A DNA stretch of 64,000 nucleotides, from contig NZ_CANNGP010000004.1 in the NCBI RefSeq assembly GCF_947504105.1, positions 118,966 through 182,965 on the forward strand. Reading direction: 5' to 3'. The notes below the pieces were generated by a model that was given only the letters and a program-made list of their open reading frames with translations, was not told where the DNA came from and did not search any database. This document shows positions 46,631 through 55,263 of the stretch, piece after piece; the first letter of the stretch is position 1, and every line of letters starts with the position of its first letter. Both the position numbers and the translations under genes were made by a program. This DNA is from an uncultured Tateyamaria sp. Lineage in GTDB: Bacteria; Pseudomonadota; Alphaproteobacteria; Rhodobacterales; Rhodobacteraceae.

Positions 46631-46816
46631 ATGGATCACACAACGGGCGCCATCTTGGTCTTTGGCGCGATTGCATTGGGTGCAATCGTCATGTTTGTCT
46701 TGGAGCGTCGTGCCGCAGCCAAACGGCTGGAAGCGCGCGGTGGCCGCGAGATTGATGTCGCCAACCTGATCGCCTTTGGCAGTGCCGCGGGCGAAGGGGA
46801 AAAGACCCACAAGTGA
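46631..46816 (+). CDS. Small single-helix membrane protein (61 aa)
   Basis: MDHTTGAILVFGAIALGAIV begins a helix running to about residue 24, followed by a basic/acidic cytoplasmic tail (LERRAAAKRLEARGG, then IDVANLIAFGSAAGEGEKT). A perfect AGGAGG lies 5 bp before the ATG. It is probably cotranscribed with the next 48-aa gene. No function known to me. The tail after the helix might bind a protein partner. Confidence 0.7.
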   Translation: MDHTTGAILVFGAIALGAIVMFVLERRAAAKRLEARGGREIDVANLIAFGSAAGEGEKTHK

Positions 46817-46852
46817 TTTCGCCTGTGTACGCGTCCGTGTCAGAGATATGAT

Positions 46853-46999
46853 ATGGAAAGTATCCTGATCCTGATCGGGCTGTCCGCCCTCGGTCTTGCG
46901 TCCGTGGTTTGGTTCGTGTGGCACATTTTCGAACGGCTCAAACTGCCCCGCCACGTCGTCGAAGACACTGATTTCCCCAATATATCGGGTGGTCCGTAA
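46853..46999 (+). CDS. Very small single-helix membrane protein (48 aa)
   Basis: MESILILIGLSALGLASVVW starts a helix (about residues 3-24), followed by HIFERLKLPRHVVEDTDFPN and a short end. It is 36 bp after the 61-aa gene on the same strand, with a weak AGAGA ribosome site, and converges on soxB with only 14 bp between stops. The codon pattern is GC-rich at third positions, as expected for a real gene here. Function unknown. Confidence 0.6.
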   Translation: MESILILIGLSALGLASVVWFVWHIFERLKLPRHVVEDTDFPNISGGP

Positions 47000-47013
47000 C
47001 GCGTGACTTGTCA

Positions 47014-48258
47014 TCAGTGCGCAACCCCAGCAGCCACGCTTTCATCGATAAACCGACCCTCACCGAACCGGTTCAACCCGAATTCATCCGTGAGCGGTGA
47101 CCGCCCCTTAGCCATCAGCTCGGCCATGGCCCAGCCTGACCCCGGAATCGCCTTGAACCCGCCTGTGCCCCAACCGCAATTGATGAAAACGCCATCGACA
47201 GGCGTTGTCGACAGGATCGGAGAACGGTCGCCTGTCACATCCACGATGCCGCCCCATTGGCGCAACATCTTGAGGCGTGAAATCATTGGGAATGTTTCGA
47301 TCAGCGCTCGCACCGTTTCCTCGATATGATGGAACGACCCGCGCTGGGTGTAGTTATTGTAACCGTCGGTACCGCCACCAATCACCATCTCACCCTTGTC
47401 AGACTGGCTCATGTAGCCATGGACTGTGTTTGCCATGACCACCACGTCCATGCAGGGTTTGATCGGTTCGGATACCAAAGCCTGAAGTGCCACGGATTCG
47501 ATGGGCAGACGGAACCCCGCCATATCGGCCAGATGGCCCGAATGTCCCGCCACAACGATACCCAGCTTGTCGCAATCGATGGCCCCCTTCGAGGTATCGA
47601 CACCGACAACCTTGTCACCCTCGCGCCGGATTGCCGTCACTTCGCATTTCTGGATGACATCCATACCCATGTCAGAACAAGCACGGGCATAGCCCCACGC
47701 CACTGCATCGTGGCGGGCCGTGCCACCACGGGCCTGCCAAAGGCCACCGAGGACGGGGTAACGCGGACCTTCCAAATGGATGATCGGCACCAGTTCCTTG
47801 ACCTTCTCCGGGCCGATGAACTCGGTAGTCACGCCTTGCAGCGCATTGGCGTGTGCCGTGCGCTGGTACCCGCGAACCTCATGATGGGTCTGCGCCAGCA
47901 TGATGACACCGCGCGGACTGAACATGACGTTGTAGTTCAGGTCCTGACTCATCGTCTCGTAAAGGCTGCGCGCCTTTTCATAGATCGCAGCCGATGGGTC
48001 CTGCAGGTAGTTCGAGCGAATGATCGTGGTGTTCCGCCCTGTATTGCCGCCTCCAAGCCAGCCCTTTTCCAGAATGGCGACATTCGTGATACCGAAATTC
48101 TTGCCTAGGTAGTAGGCTGTGGCCAGCCCGTGCCCACCTGCCCCAACAATGATCGCGTCATACTTCTTCTTCGGCTCGGGCGCGCGCCATGCGCGTTCCC
48201 ACCCGGTGTGATAGCGGGCGGCCTCTCGGGCGATGGCAAAAGCAGAGTATCGTTTCAT
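47014..48258 (-). CDS. soxB: Sarcosine oxidase beta subunit
   Basis: 414 residues. The dinucleotide-binding motif YDAIIVGAGGHGLATAYYLG (about 33-52) binds FAD. ARGGTARHDAVAWG (about 176-189) carries the His that, in known SoxB proteins, holds FMN covalently. The ending WGTGGFKAIPGSGWAMAELM is typical. The start MKRYSAFAIAREAARYHTG is the standard N-terminus; 37 codons upstream are open but non-homologous. It is separated from soxD by about 0.9 kb, unlike the usual contiguous soxBDAG order. Confidence 0.96.
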   Translation of the reverse strand: MKRYSAFAIAREAARYHTGWERAWRAPEPKKKYDAIIVGAGGHGLATAYYLGKNFGITNVAILEKGWLGGGNTGRNTTIIRSNYLQDPSAAIYEKARSLYETMSQDLNYNVMFSPRGVIMLAQTHHEVRGYQRTAHANALQGVTTEFIGPEKVKELVPIIHLEGPRYPVLGGLWQARGGTARHDAVAWGYARACSDMGMDVIQKCEVTAIRREGDKVVGVDTSKGAIDCDKLGIVVAGHSGHLADMAGFRLPIESVALQALVSEPIKPCMDVVVMANTVHGYMSQSDKGEMVIGGGTDGYNNYTQRGSFHHIEETVRALIETFPMISRLKMLRQWGGIVDVTGDRSPILSTTPVDGVFINCGWGTGGFKAIPGSGWAMAELMAKGRSPLTDEFGLNRFGEGRFIDESVAAGVAH

Positions 48259-48463
48259 GGGCAGCCGTCCGGACCGTGGAATCACAATGCATGTACGTGC
48301 GGTTTTAATCGCCTTTGTATCCATAAAAAGGGGCCGCGCTGGCGGCGTTTTTTGACGGATTTGCGACACATGTCCCGACCTGCGACATCACGGGTGCGCC
48401 ATCGACCCTTTTGCTGGTCCAGCGCAGGGGTTACATGATCACGAACGAATTGATGTGGTGCGC
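48259..48463. promoter_or_regulatory. Divergent soxB/ccmI promoter region with TGCGACA direct repeat
   Basis: TGCGACA occurs at 48362-48368 and again at 48381-48387, a direct repeat with 19 bp start to start (about two helical turns), as seen at AraC-family operators. Read toward soxB it is TGTCGCA twice. GbdR/SouR-type AraC regulators control sarcosine genes elsewhere, so a role here is plausible but unproven. Between the repeat and soxB, a CGCCGC/GCGGCG stem precedes a CCTTTTTATGG stretch. Confidence 0.45.
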
Positions 48464-49681
48464 ATGGTATTTTGGACAATCACGGCCTTGTTGACGCTTG
48501 CGGTGCTGGCGACGTTGGCCCGCGCGATGTTGCGTGGATCAGTTGGCGACCGACCACCGGCGGCATACGATCTGGATGTGTATCGGGACCAGCTGCGGGA
48601 AGTTGACAGGGATCTAGCGCGTGGTGTTGTGTCCGAAGCGGATGCAGATCGGGCCCGCACGGAAGTGTCACGCCGCATCCTGGCGGCCGATGCGGCCCTT
48701 CAAAAACATGAACAAAGCGCCAGAAGCTCGGGGGGCTTGATGGTCCTTGGCCTTACTCTCGCTGTGATCATCGTTGGATCTTACGCGATCTACACGCAGC
48801 TGGGCGCGCCGGGATACGGCGATCTCGCCCTTGCCAACCGGATCGAGGCTGCACAGATCCTGCGCGAAGAACGCCCAAGCCAGCAAACCGCTGAGGCCAG
48901 TCTCGGCAAGCAAACCGCTCCATCCGATGCCGACCCTGACTACGTGGTCCTTGTCGAACGGCTGCGGCAAGCGGTTGTCACCCGTCCAGACGACATTCAA
49001 GGGCATGAATTGCTAAGCCGGGCAGAAGGACGCCTTGGCAACTACGCAGCAGCACATGCTGCCAAGGCCCAGGCCGTGGCGCTCAAAGGGGATGAGGCGA
49101 CCGCGACCGACTTCTCGGAATACGCCGACCTGATGATCCTTGCGGCCGGTGGGTATGTATCGCCCGAGGCGGAAAACATCCTCGAACGCACACTCGCGAT
49201 GAACGCAGCTGACGGGCCCGCGCGCTACTACTATGGGCTGATGATGTCTCAGACAGGGCGGCCAGACACGGCATTGCGCATTTGGGACCAGTTGTTGCGC
49301 GAAGGTCCTGCCAATGCGCCGTGGATTGCACCCGTGTCCTCTCAGATCGAGGAAATGGCATTCCGTGCCGGTGTAAACTACGCCATGCCAGCGATCGGCA
49401 CGGGGCGCGGGCCGTCGGCAGATCAGATCGAAGCGGCACAGGGACTAAGCCCAGCCGAACGAATGGAGATGATCCAGGGTATGGTCGCTGGCTTGTCGGA
49501 CCGCCTCGCCACAGAAGGCGGCCCCGTGGAAGACTGGGCGCAATTGATTTCCGCGTTGGGGGTTCTGGGCCAGATGGATCAGGCAAGCGCAATCCTGATC
49601 AATGCCCGCGAGGTTTTTGGTGACGACCCTCGCGCCGCTGACATCCTGAGCCGCACCGCCGACCGCGTGGGGCTTGAATGA
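48464..49681 (+). CDS. ccmI: Cytochrome c biogenesis protein CcmI
   Basis: About 405 residues: two membrane helices (about 2-20 and 90-110) flanking a cytoplasmic loop with YRDQLREVDRDLARGVVSEADAD, the CcmI signature, then a periplasmic TPR domain (about 160-290). CcmI holds apocytochrome c for haem ligation by CcmF/H. It lies about 30 kb from ccmABCDG; ccmE, ccmF and ccmH are not in the window. The ATG (MVFWTITALL) is preferred to a GTG three codons earlier. The stop overlaps ruvX by 4 bp. Confidence 0.9.
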   Translation: MVFWTITALLTLAVLATLARAMLRGSVGDRPPAAYDLDVYRDQLREVDRDLARGVVSEADADRARTEVSRRILAADAALQKHEQSARSSGGLMVLGLTLAVIIVGSYAIYTQLGAPGYGDLALANRIEAAQILREERPSQQTAEASLGKQTAPSDADPDYVVLVERLRQAVVTRPDDIQGHELLSRAEGRLGNYAAAHAAKAQAVALKGDEATATDFSEYADLMILAAGGYVSPEAENILERTLAMNAADGPARYYYGLMMSQTGRPDTALRIWDQLLREGPANAPWIAPVSSQIEEMAFRAGVNYAMPAIGTGRGPSADQIEAAQGLSPAERMEMIQGMVAGLSDRLATEGGPVEDWAQLISALGVLGQMDQASAILINAREVFGDDPRAADILSRTADRVGLE

Positions 49682-50154
49682 TCACCGACGACACTGACGC
49701 GTTTCTGGCGGCGCTCCACCCCATGCAGGCACTCATTGGGCTTGATCTGGGAGACAAGACAATTGGCGTCGCCGTGTCAGACACGTTCTGGTCTGTCGCG
49801 ACGCCACTTGAAACGGTGCGGCGTAAGAAGTTCGGTGTTGATGCTGCGCGTCTGCAAACCATCATCGCCGAGCGCCAGGTTGGCGGCCTCGTCCTTGGCC
49901 TGCCCCGCAACATGGACGGAACCGAGGGGCCACGTTGCCAGTCGACACGCGCCTTTGCCCGCAACTTTGAGAAGCTGTGGGATGGCCCCATCACCTTTTG
50001 GGATGAACGGCTGAGCACGGTGGCTGCAGAAAAAGCACTGCTTGAGGCGGATACGACACGCAAACGTCGCGCCGAGGTCATTGATCACGTGGCCGCTGGT
50101 TATATCTTGCAAGGACTGCTGGACAGACTGGCAGCGATCAAGAGGCAGGTATGA
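49678..50154 (+). CDS. ruvX: Holliday junction resolvase-like protein RuvX (YqgF)
   Basis: 158 residues with an RNase H-like fold. LIGLDLGDKTIGVAVSD (about 20-36) and GLVLGLPRNMDGTEGP (about 72-87) are the family signatures. FWDERLSTVAAEKAL and ADTTRKRRAEVIDHVAAGYIL carry the remaining acidic active-site residues. YqgF acts in 16S rRNA 5'-end processing and possibly recombination. It overlaps ccmI and the DUF1289 gene by 4 bp each (ATGA). Confidence 0.94.
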   Translation: MITDDTDAFLAALHPMQALIGLDLGDKTIGVAVSDTFWSVATPLETVRRKKFGVDAARLQTIIAERQVGGLVLGLPRNMDGTEGPRCQSTRAFARNFEKLWDGPITFWDERLSTVAAEKALLEADTTRKRRAEVIDHVAAGYILQGLLDRLAAIKRQV

Positions 50155-50393
50155 CAGACGTTCCCCGTTCCCTCGTATGGAAACGTAACGAGATCGAGAG
50201 TCCCTGTGTGCAGATCTGCGTCATTCATCCCGAGACGCGGCTGTGCACGGGCTGCGCTCGATCGATCGACGAAATCGGTGGTTGGAGCCGGATGAGTGCT
50301 GAAGAACGGAGCGGCATCATGGCGGAGCTGCCCAGTCGCGAGGCCGCACCCAAGGGACGACGCGGTGGACGTGCGGCGCGGCTTAAACGTTAA
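50151..50393 (+). CDS. DUF1289 family protein
   Basis: 80 residues. SPCVQICVIHPETRLCTGCARSIDEI (four Cys, about residues 17-42) is the DUF1289 signature, probably a small metal-binding knuckle. The C-terminus is Arg/Gly-rich and basic. Function unsettled. Third gene of the ccmI-ruvX operon, followed by a GGTTTTTG/CAAAAACC stem (50418-50436). Confidence 0.9.
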   Translation: MTDVPRSLVWKRNEIESPCVQICVIHPETRLCTGCARSIDEIGGWSRMSAEERSGIMAELPSREAAPKGRRGGRAARLKR

Positions 50394-50417
50394 CCGGGAT
50401 TGATGCGGTCTCCGTTT

Positions 50418-50436
50418 GGTTTTTGGCGCAAAAACC
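50418..50436. terminator. Terminator-like stem between convergent genes
   Basis: GGTTTTTG (50418-50425) pairs with CAAAAACC (50429-50436) across GCG. The A/T-rich stem is weak, but the position between convergent stops fits a shared terminator. Confidence 0.5.
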
Positions 50437-50494
50437 GGCTGCCAGAATGGGAAAGTCGCATCGACGTCCCAACCATCTCTGAATCAAAGACCGC

Positions 50495-51220
50495 TCAGCC
50501 AATCCCTTGGATCCCGGTATTAGGGCGAAAGAACGCAATCATCCGTCCCGCATCAACGCCCCCATCCCACGGCGCCGTGCCATGCAAAGCAAAGCGGTGG
50601 ATCAGAAAAGACTGGCCGGGGCTGGCTCGCAACCGCACCGCCTCACAGCTGTCAAACACGACGCGCCGCGCCGCATGATAGGCGTTGGTCAAATCCACTT
50701 CTTGCGGATCCTTGTCGCCTATTGCATCCCTGAGTGCGGCTTGCATGATCCGATGGCTGCCCTTCCACACAACCGTTGGAGCGGCGGTCACGTCATTGAG
50801 CGGCAGCCCCAGGATGTAGGCATGGAATTCACGCGCAAAGCGCCGCTTTTCTGGCCCTTCAGGAAGCAGTCCATCCACATGCGCAGCCATGCGGTCGAGC
50901 CGAAAACGGTGGTTGGCCTCGCTTTGGTCCGGATCGCGCGCAGGATACCCGGGGTAGATGATCGACACTTGTGCGGCGTGTAGTGGCAAATCGGGCACAT
51001 GGCTTTGCCAGGGCCCGACAAGCGGCACACCGGCGACGCTGCCGTCACCTTCGTTTGGCAGGACATCAACACCCACGAACCACGTGTTTCCGTGTCGTAG
51101 GTTATGGGCCTTCATTTCTGAATCATCTGCGGCATCCGCCGCGGCCTCCTGCGCCGCCACAACCCAGCGCGCAGCTCGGGAATCGTGATCAAATATCGCG
51201 AACCCGTCCTGCTCGATCAT
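50495..51220 (-). CDS. Fe(II)/2-oxoglutarate dioxygenase-like protein (phytanoyl-CoA type)
   Basis: A 241-residue soluble protein. RMAAHVDGLLP supplies a probable HxD pair (His114, Asp116), and LIHRFALHG near 206-214 a distal His, with the 2-oxoglutarate-binding Arg probably in DAGRMIAFFRP (Arg227). WKGSHRIM is typical of the phytanoyl-CoA dioxygenase group. Substrate unknown. Its ATG overlaps the stop of the TSUP gene by 4 bp, so the two are coupled and may handle one compound. A far longer open frame upstream is antisense-like to the TSUP gene and was dropped. Confidence 0.75.
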   Translation of the reverse strand: MIEQDGFAIFDHDSRAARWVVAAQEAAADAADDSEMKAHNLRHGNTWFVGVDVLPNEGDGSVAGVPLVGPWQSHVPDLPLHAAQVSIIYPGYPARDPDQSEANHRFRLDRMAAHVDGLLPEGPEKRRFAREFHAYILGLPLNDVTAAPTVVWKGSHRIMQAALRDAIGDKDPQEVDLTNAYHAARRVVFDSCEAVRLRASPGQSFLIHRFALHGTAPWDGGVDAGRMIAFFRPNTGIQGIG

Positions 51221-52038
51221 CCCCAAAGCGCCTTGCGCAGCATGTTCAGAGCCACCAACACAAGGAACACCGCAAATACCCGCTTGAGCGGCCCGGGGTC
51301 CATCGCGTGGGCGAGTTTTACCCCCATAGGCGCAGTGAAGAGCGTCATCGCGATGATGATAGCAAAGGCGACAAGGTTCACCGCCCCCACTGTCAACGGC
51401 GGCACCGGACCATCCACCGAAACCAGTAAAAAGCCAATTACAGATGGCACGGCGATCAGCACACCAAAGCCCGCAGCAGTAGCTACAGCACGGTGGATCG
51501 GAACGGAAAACAGGCTCATCAACGGCACGCCAAAGCTGCCACCGCCAATTCCCATCAAGACCGACAGAAACCCCATACCGGGAGACAAAGCTGCCCTGCC
51601 CACACCGGTCGGCATTGCAGCCCCCAACCGCCAGCTTGCGCGGCCAAACCCCATGTAGAGCCCGACGATCAGGGCCAAGATACCGAAGATTGCTTGGAGA
51701 GTCGTGGTACGCAATTGCGCAACCAGAAGCATACCAAGCACCGCGCCAATAACGATGCCCGGTGCCCAACTCCGCAGGATATCCCAATCCACAGCGCCCT
51801 GCTTGTTATGACTCATAACCGACCGGACAGAGGTCACGATGATCGTGGCAAGCGACGTGGCCAAACACATCTGCATCAGGTCCATCCCCCCGTATCCAAG
51901 CGTCTGAAACGCATAGAAAAAGGCTGGCACCAACACTATGCCACCGCCAACCCCCAGAAGGCCCGCCAGCACCCCTGCGAAGGCCCCGATCACAGCAAGC
52001 GCGATCAACATCTGGATGAGAAGAAATGTGTCCGGCAT
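51217..52038 (-). CDS. TSUP (TauE/SafE) family transporter
   Basis: 273 residues, about eight helices. LLGVGGGIVLVPAFFYAFQTLG (about 28-49) and GMGFLSVLMGIGGGSFGVPLM (about 150-170) are the paired TauE/SafE motifs. It is distinct from the TSUP at 19146-19916. Coupled by a 4-bp overlap to the downstream dioxygenase gene. Possible export of sulphite or another oxidised product; inference only. Confidence 0.9.
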   Translation of the reverse strand: MPDTFLLIQMLIALAVIGAFAGVLAGLLGVGGGIVLVPAFFYAFQTLGYGGMDLMQMCLATSLATIIVTSVRSVMSHNKQGAVDWDILRSWAPGIVIGAVLGMLLVAQLRTTTLQAIFGILALIVGLYMGFGRASWRLGAAMPTGVGRAALSPGMGFLSVLMGIGGGSFGVPLMSLFSVPIHRAVATAAGFGVLIAVPSVIGFLLVSVDGPVPPLTVGAVNLVAFAIIIAMTLFTAPMGVKLAHAMDPGPLKRVFAVFLVLVALNMLRKALWG

Positions 52039-52067
52039 CGCCAGCTCCCGCGTAAGGTCGCGTGGTG

Positions 52068-53081
52068 CTACACCGCTTTGGCTTCGGGGGCCAGTGCCGT
52101 GACATGGACCAAGGCGGCCTCAATCAGCTCAGGGCCCGCCCCGTTCTTTGTCGCACCTTCGCTCAAAACACGGCGCCATCCGCGCGCTCCCGGGCGCCCA
52201 GCGAATAAACCCAGCATATGACGGCTGATCTGATGCAGACGCCCACCATTCGTCAGGTGCGCTTCAATGTACGGCAACATTGATGCAACGGCTTGCTCGG
52301 CAGTTGTGTCGTTTCCTGTGTTGAATATGCGCCTGTCAGCCTGCGCGAGAGCGTCGGCGGGCTGATGGTAGGCTGCTCGACCGATCATCACACCGTCCAA
52401 CCCGCTGTCCAACAGCGCTTCGGCCTGATTCAATGTAGCGATCCCACCGTTGATCGAAATGTGCAGGTTCGGAAACAGGCCCTTCATCCGTTGGACCAGA
52501 TCATAGTCCAGCGGCGGGATATCCCTGTTCTCCTTGGGGCTCAGCCCTTTGAGCCATGCCTTGCGCGCATGGATCGTCACCCGTTCGCATCCAGCGGCGA
52601 CGATACGCGATAGAAACTCGGGCAGCACCTCTTCCGGATCCTGCTCATCAACGCCGATGCGACACTTCACTGTCACAGGCACATCCACAGCGTCGCGCAT
52701 CGCGGCAACACAATCAGCCACCCTGCCCGGCTCGCGCATCAATACTGCGCCGAACGTGCCTGATTGCACGCGATCTGACGGGCAACCACAATTCAGGTTG
52801 ATCTCGTCGTAGCGGGCCTGTGCACCCAGTCTGGCAGCCTGCGCCAACTCACGAGCATCGGACCCGCCCAATTGCAAGGCGACCGGATGCTCTGCCGGGT
52901 CATGATCCAACAAATGCAAAGCGCCACCACGCACCAGCGCGGGGGCGGTCACCATCTCGGTATACAACAGCGCCTGCCCGCTCAGCTGGCGGTGCAGATA
53001 ACGGCAGTGCTTGTCCGTCCAATCCATCATAGGGGCGACGGACAGTCGTGCAGCGCGGGTGATGTCAGCATGTGTGCCCAT
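52068..53081 (-). CDS. dusA: tRNA-dihydrouridine(20/20a) synthase DusA
   Basis: About 337 residues of FMN-dependent TIM barrel. SVAPMMDWTDKHCR opens the barrel; INLNCGCPSDRVQSGTFGA carries the catalytic Cys; HARKAWLKGLSPKENRDIPP is the DusA-specific block. It reduces U20/U20a in tRNA. Start is uncertain: 53081 (MGTHADITRAAR) is used, with another ATG at 53093 and a TTG at 53117 in frame; none has a good ribosome site. Confidence 0.95.
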   Translation of the reverse strand: MGTHADITRAARLSVAPMMDWTDKHCRYLHRQLSGQALLYTEMVTAPALVRGGALHLLDHDPAEHPVALQLGGSDARELAQAARLGAQARYDEINLNCGCPSDRVQSGTFGAVLMREPGRVADCVAAMRDAVDVPVTVKCRIGVDEQDPEEVLPEFLSRIVAAGCERVTIHARKAWLKGLSPKENRDIPPLDYDLVQRMKGLFPNLHISINGGIATLNQAEALLDSGLDGVMIGRAAYHQPADALAQADRRIFNTGNDTTAEQAVASMLPYIEAHLTNGGRLHQISRHMLGLFAGRPGARGWRRVLSEGATKNGAGPELIEAALVHVTALAPEAKAV

Positions 53082-53179
53082 GGCGCGCGACATAAGGCGT
53101 GCGCTGGTCTTTGCCAAGCACGGAGAAGGTCAGGCGCGCAACGCACCGCCCCTTAGGCACTGCAGAGACCGAAGTTGCG

Positions 53180-54577
53180 CTATGCCAACGATGGCAGCCA
53201 AAGCACGATTGCAGGGAAGGCAACGAGCAGCGCAATCGTGATCGCATCCGCGATGAAGAACGGTGTTACGCCCTTGAACACATCCTGCACACTCAGATCA
53301 TCGCGCACGCCCGCCACCACAAAACAGTTTAGGCCAATGGGCGGTGTGATGAGACAGAATTCTGCCATCTTGACCACGAGGATGCCGAACCAGATGGCGC
53401 ACATCGGACCCGACATACCAAATGTGCTGTCCGCGGCGCTAACGAATTCGCCGCCGTTCAACGCCATGACCGCCGGATAGACCACAGGCAGTGTTAAGAG
53501 CAGCATACCGATTGCATCCATGAACATGCCAAGCACAGCGTAGGCCAGCAGTATGCACACCAGGATGAGCATCGGTGAAACGGTCAAAGACGTGATCCAA
53601 TCCGAGAATGCCCCAGGCAGATCGGCGAAACCAAGGAAACGGACGTAGATCAGGACGCCCCAAATGATGGTGAAGATCATCACCGTGAGTTTGGCCGTTT
53701 CGATAAGCGCGTCCTTTAACTCGGACCAACGCATGCCTCGGTACAAAGCCATAAGGAACACGATAAACGCGCCGACCGCGCCGCCTTCTGTCGGGGTGCC
53801 CCATGCATCACCAAATGGGTTGTAAACAAAGAAAATGATGATCACGACAACCGCTACGATCGGCAGTGCGGGCGGTAGGGCCAGAAGGCGTTCTTTCCAC
53901 GTGAAACCGGTGACAGGCGGACCGACTGTCTTGAAGATGACCGCAATCCCGATGATCAAAATAGCATAGACGACAGCCGAAAAGGCGCCAGGGATAAAGC
54001 CCGCCAACAGTAGCTTACCCACATCTTGTTCGACGATGATCGCATAAATTACAAGGATGGCCGACGGCGGTATCAGCGAAGCCAGCGTGCCACCCGCTGC
54101 CACAACACCCGCGGCGAACTGCTTGTTGTAGCCGATCTTGAGCATTTCGGGGATTGCGATCCGGGCGAAAACGGCTGCGGTTGCCACTGATGCGCCCGAC
54201 ACGGCAGCAAAACCCGCTGTGGAAAACACGGTGGACACGGCCAACCCTCCGGGCACCCAGGCGATCCACTTCTTGGCTGCGTCAAACAATGCCGTTGTGA
54301 GCTTGGCATAGTAGGCCAGGTACCCAATCAGTATGAACGTTGGGATCAGGCTGAGCGCGTGGGCCGACACCTTGGAATGCGGCACCTGACCGGCCACCTT
54401 GACGCTGATTTCCAGCGCCTTTCCAAAGCGTTCCGGCGCATAGTCAAAACCATTCCAGCGCAGCCAGACAAGGCCAATGAAGCCTGCCAAACCGGCAGCA
54501 AAGGCAACGCGCATCCCCAGAAAGACAAGGCCAAGCATGCCACCTGTGACCCACAGGCCAATTGTGATCGGGTCCAT
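53180..54577 (-). CDS. dctM: TRAP transporter large permease subunit (DctM-like)
   Basis: About 465 residues, twelve or more helices. GGTLASLIPPSAILVIYAIIVEQ (about 170-192) and MLILVCILLAYAVLGMFMDAIGMLLL (about 350-375) are typical of DctM, the Na+-driven channel subunit of TRAP importers. The ATG forms TGATG with the dctQ stop. TRAP substrates are organic acids, often C4-dicarboxylates; the specific one is not readable. Confidence 0.94.
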   Translation of the reverse strand: MDPITIGLWVTGGMLGLVFLGMRVAFAAGLAGFIGLVWLRWNGFDYAPERFGKALEISVKVAGQVPHSKVSAHALSLIPTFILIGYLAYYAKLTTALFDAAKKWIAWVPGGLAVSTVFSTAGFAAVSGASVATAAVFARIAIPEMLKIGYNKQFAAGVVAAGGTLASLIPPSAILVIYAIIVEQDVGKLLLAGFIPGAFSAVVYAILIIGIAVIFKTVGPPVTGFTWKERLLALPPALPIVAVVVIIIFFVYNPFGDAWGTPTEGGAVGAFIVFLMALYRGMRWSELKDALIETAKLTVMIFTIIWGVLIYVRFLGFADLPGAFSDWITSLTVSPMLILVCILLAYAVLGMFMDAIGMLLLTLPVVYPAVMALNGGEFVSAADSTFGMSGPMCAIWFGILVVKMAEFCLITPPIGLNCFVVAGVRDDLSVQDVFKGVTPFFIADAITIALLVAFPAIVLWLPSLA

Positions 54578-55206
54578 CAATCTGCTCCGTCCAGTGCTTC
54601 CGCTTCAGCCCGCGCTTGGGCTGCGACGCTTTGGATCAACGGCACCGCCACCGGGCTATCAAGGTTCAGCCAGAAGGCGCGGGCATAGCCTACGGCTTGC
54701 AGAACCAGCCGGGCACAAAGCACGGCAAAGGCTATGGGCACCAACAGTTTGGATGGCCAGATCGGTAGCGAAATATCAATGGAACTGTCGCGGCTGCAAA
54801 AGGGGCGCGCGCAGTCGAAGGAACGGTCAAAATGGGCCCAGGCGCCCCAAACCAGTGCGATCATCAGAACAAGGATCAACAGGACCATGATCAACTCGAC
54901 CAACCACAAAAGACGTCCCCGCATCGCGCCGATAATGATGTCCATGCGGATATGCCCGCCATTTCGCTGAACGTAAGACACGCCCATTATGGCGATCAGC
55001 GGCATCAACATCTCGATCAGATCGACATAGCCCATGAGCGGGGCTTCAAAAAACTCTCGACCGGTGACCGAATAGGCCGCGAGGAACATCAGGGAAAAGG
55101 CGGCCACTCCGCTTAGCAGAGCCATAATGCGCTCGATCGGTAAAAGTGCCCTATCCAAACGACTTAGAACACTGGAGTCTTCCAGTACTGTGGATGTACC
55201 TGCCAT
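54577..55206 (-). CDS. dctQ: TRAP transporter small permease subunit (DctQ-like)
   Basis: 209 residues with four helices (about 28-48, 65-85, 105-125, 160-180). VTGREFFEAPLMGYVDLIEMLMPLI is a typical DctQ segment. An unusual insert of about 30 residues (HFDRSFDCARPFCSRDSSIDI) with two cysteines lies before the last helix. It is 57 bp after dctP, with a hairpin in that gap. Confidence 0.9.
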   Translation of the reverse strand: MAGTSTVLEDSSVLSRLDRALLPIERIMALLSGVAAFSLMFLAAYSVTGREFFEAPLMGYVDLIEMLMPLIAIMGVSYVQRNGGHIRMDIIIGAMRGRLLWLVELIMVLLILVLMIALVWGAWAHFDRSFDCARPFCSRDSSIDISLPIWPSKLLVPIAFAVLCARLVLQAVGYARAFWLNLDSPVAVPLIQSVAAQARAEAEALDGAD

Positions 55207-55229
55207 CCCTGCCCCCTGTTTTTATGAGT

Positions 55230-55256
55230 CGGGGCGGGCCAAATCAGCCCACCCCG
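55230..55256 (-). terminator. Intra-operon hairpin after dctP
   Basis: CGGGGCGGGC (55230-55239) pairs with GCCCACCCCG (55247-55256) with one mismatch. Such hairpins after dctP commonly reduce read-through or protect the upstream mRNA, giving more binding protein than permease. Confidence 0.6.
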
Positions 55257-55263
55257 TTTTGGC

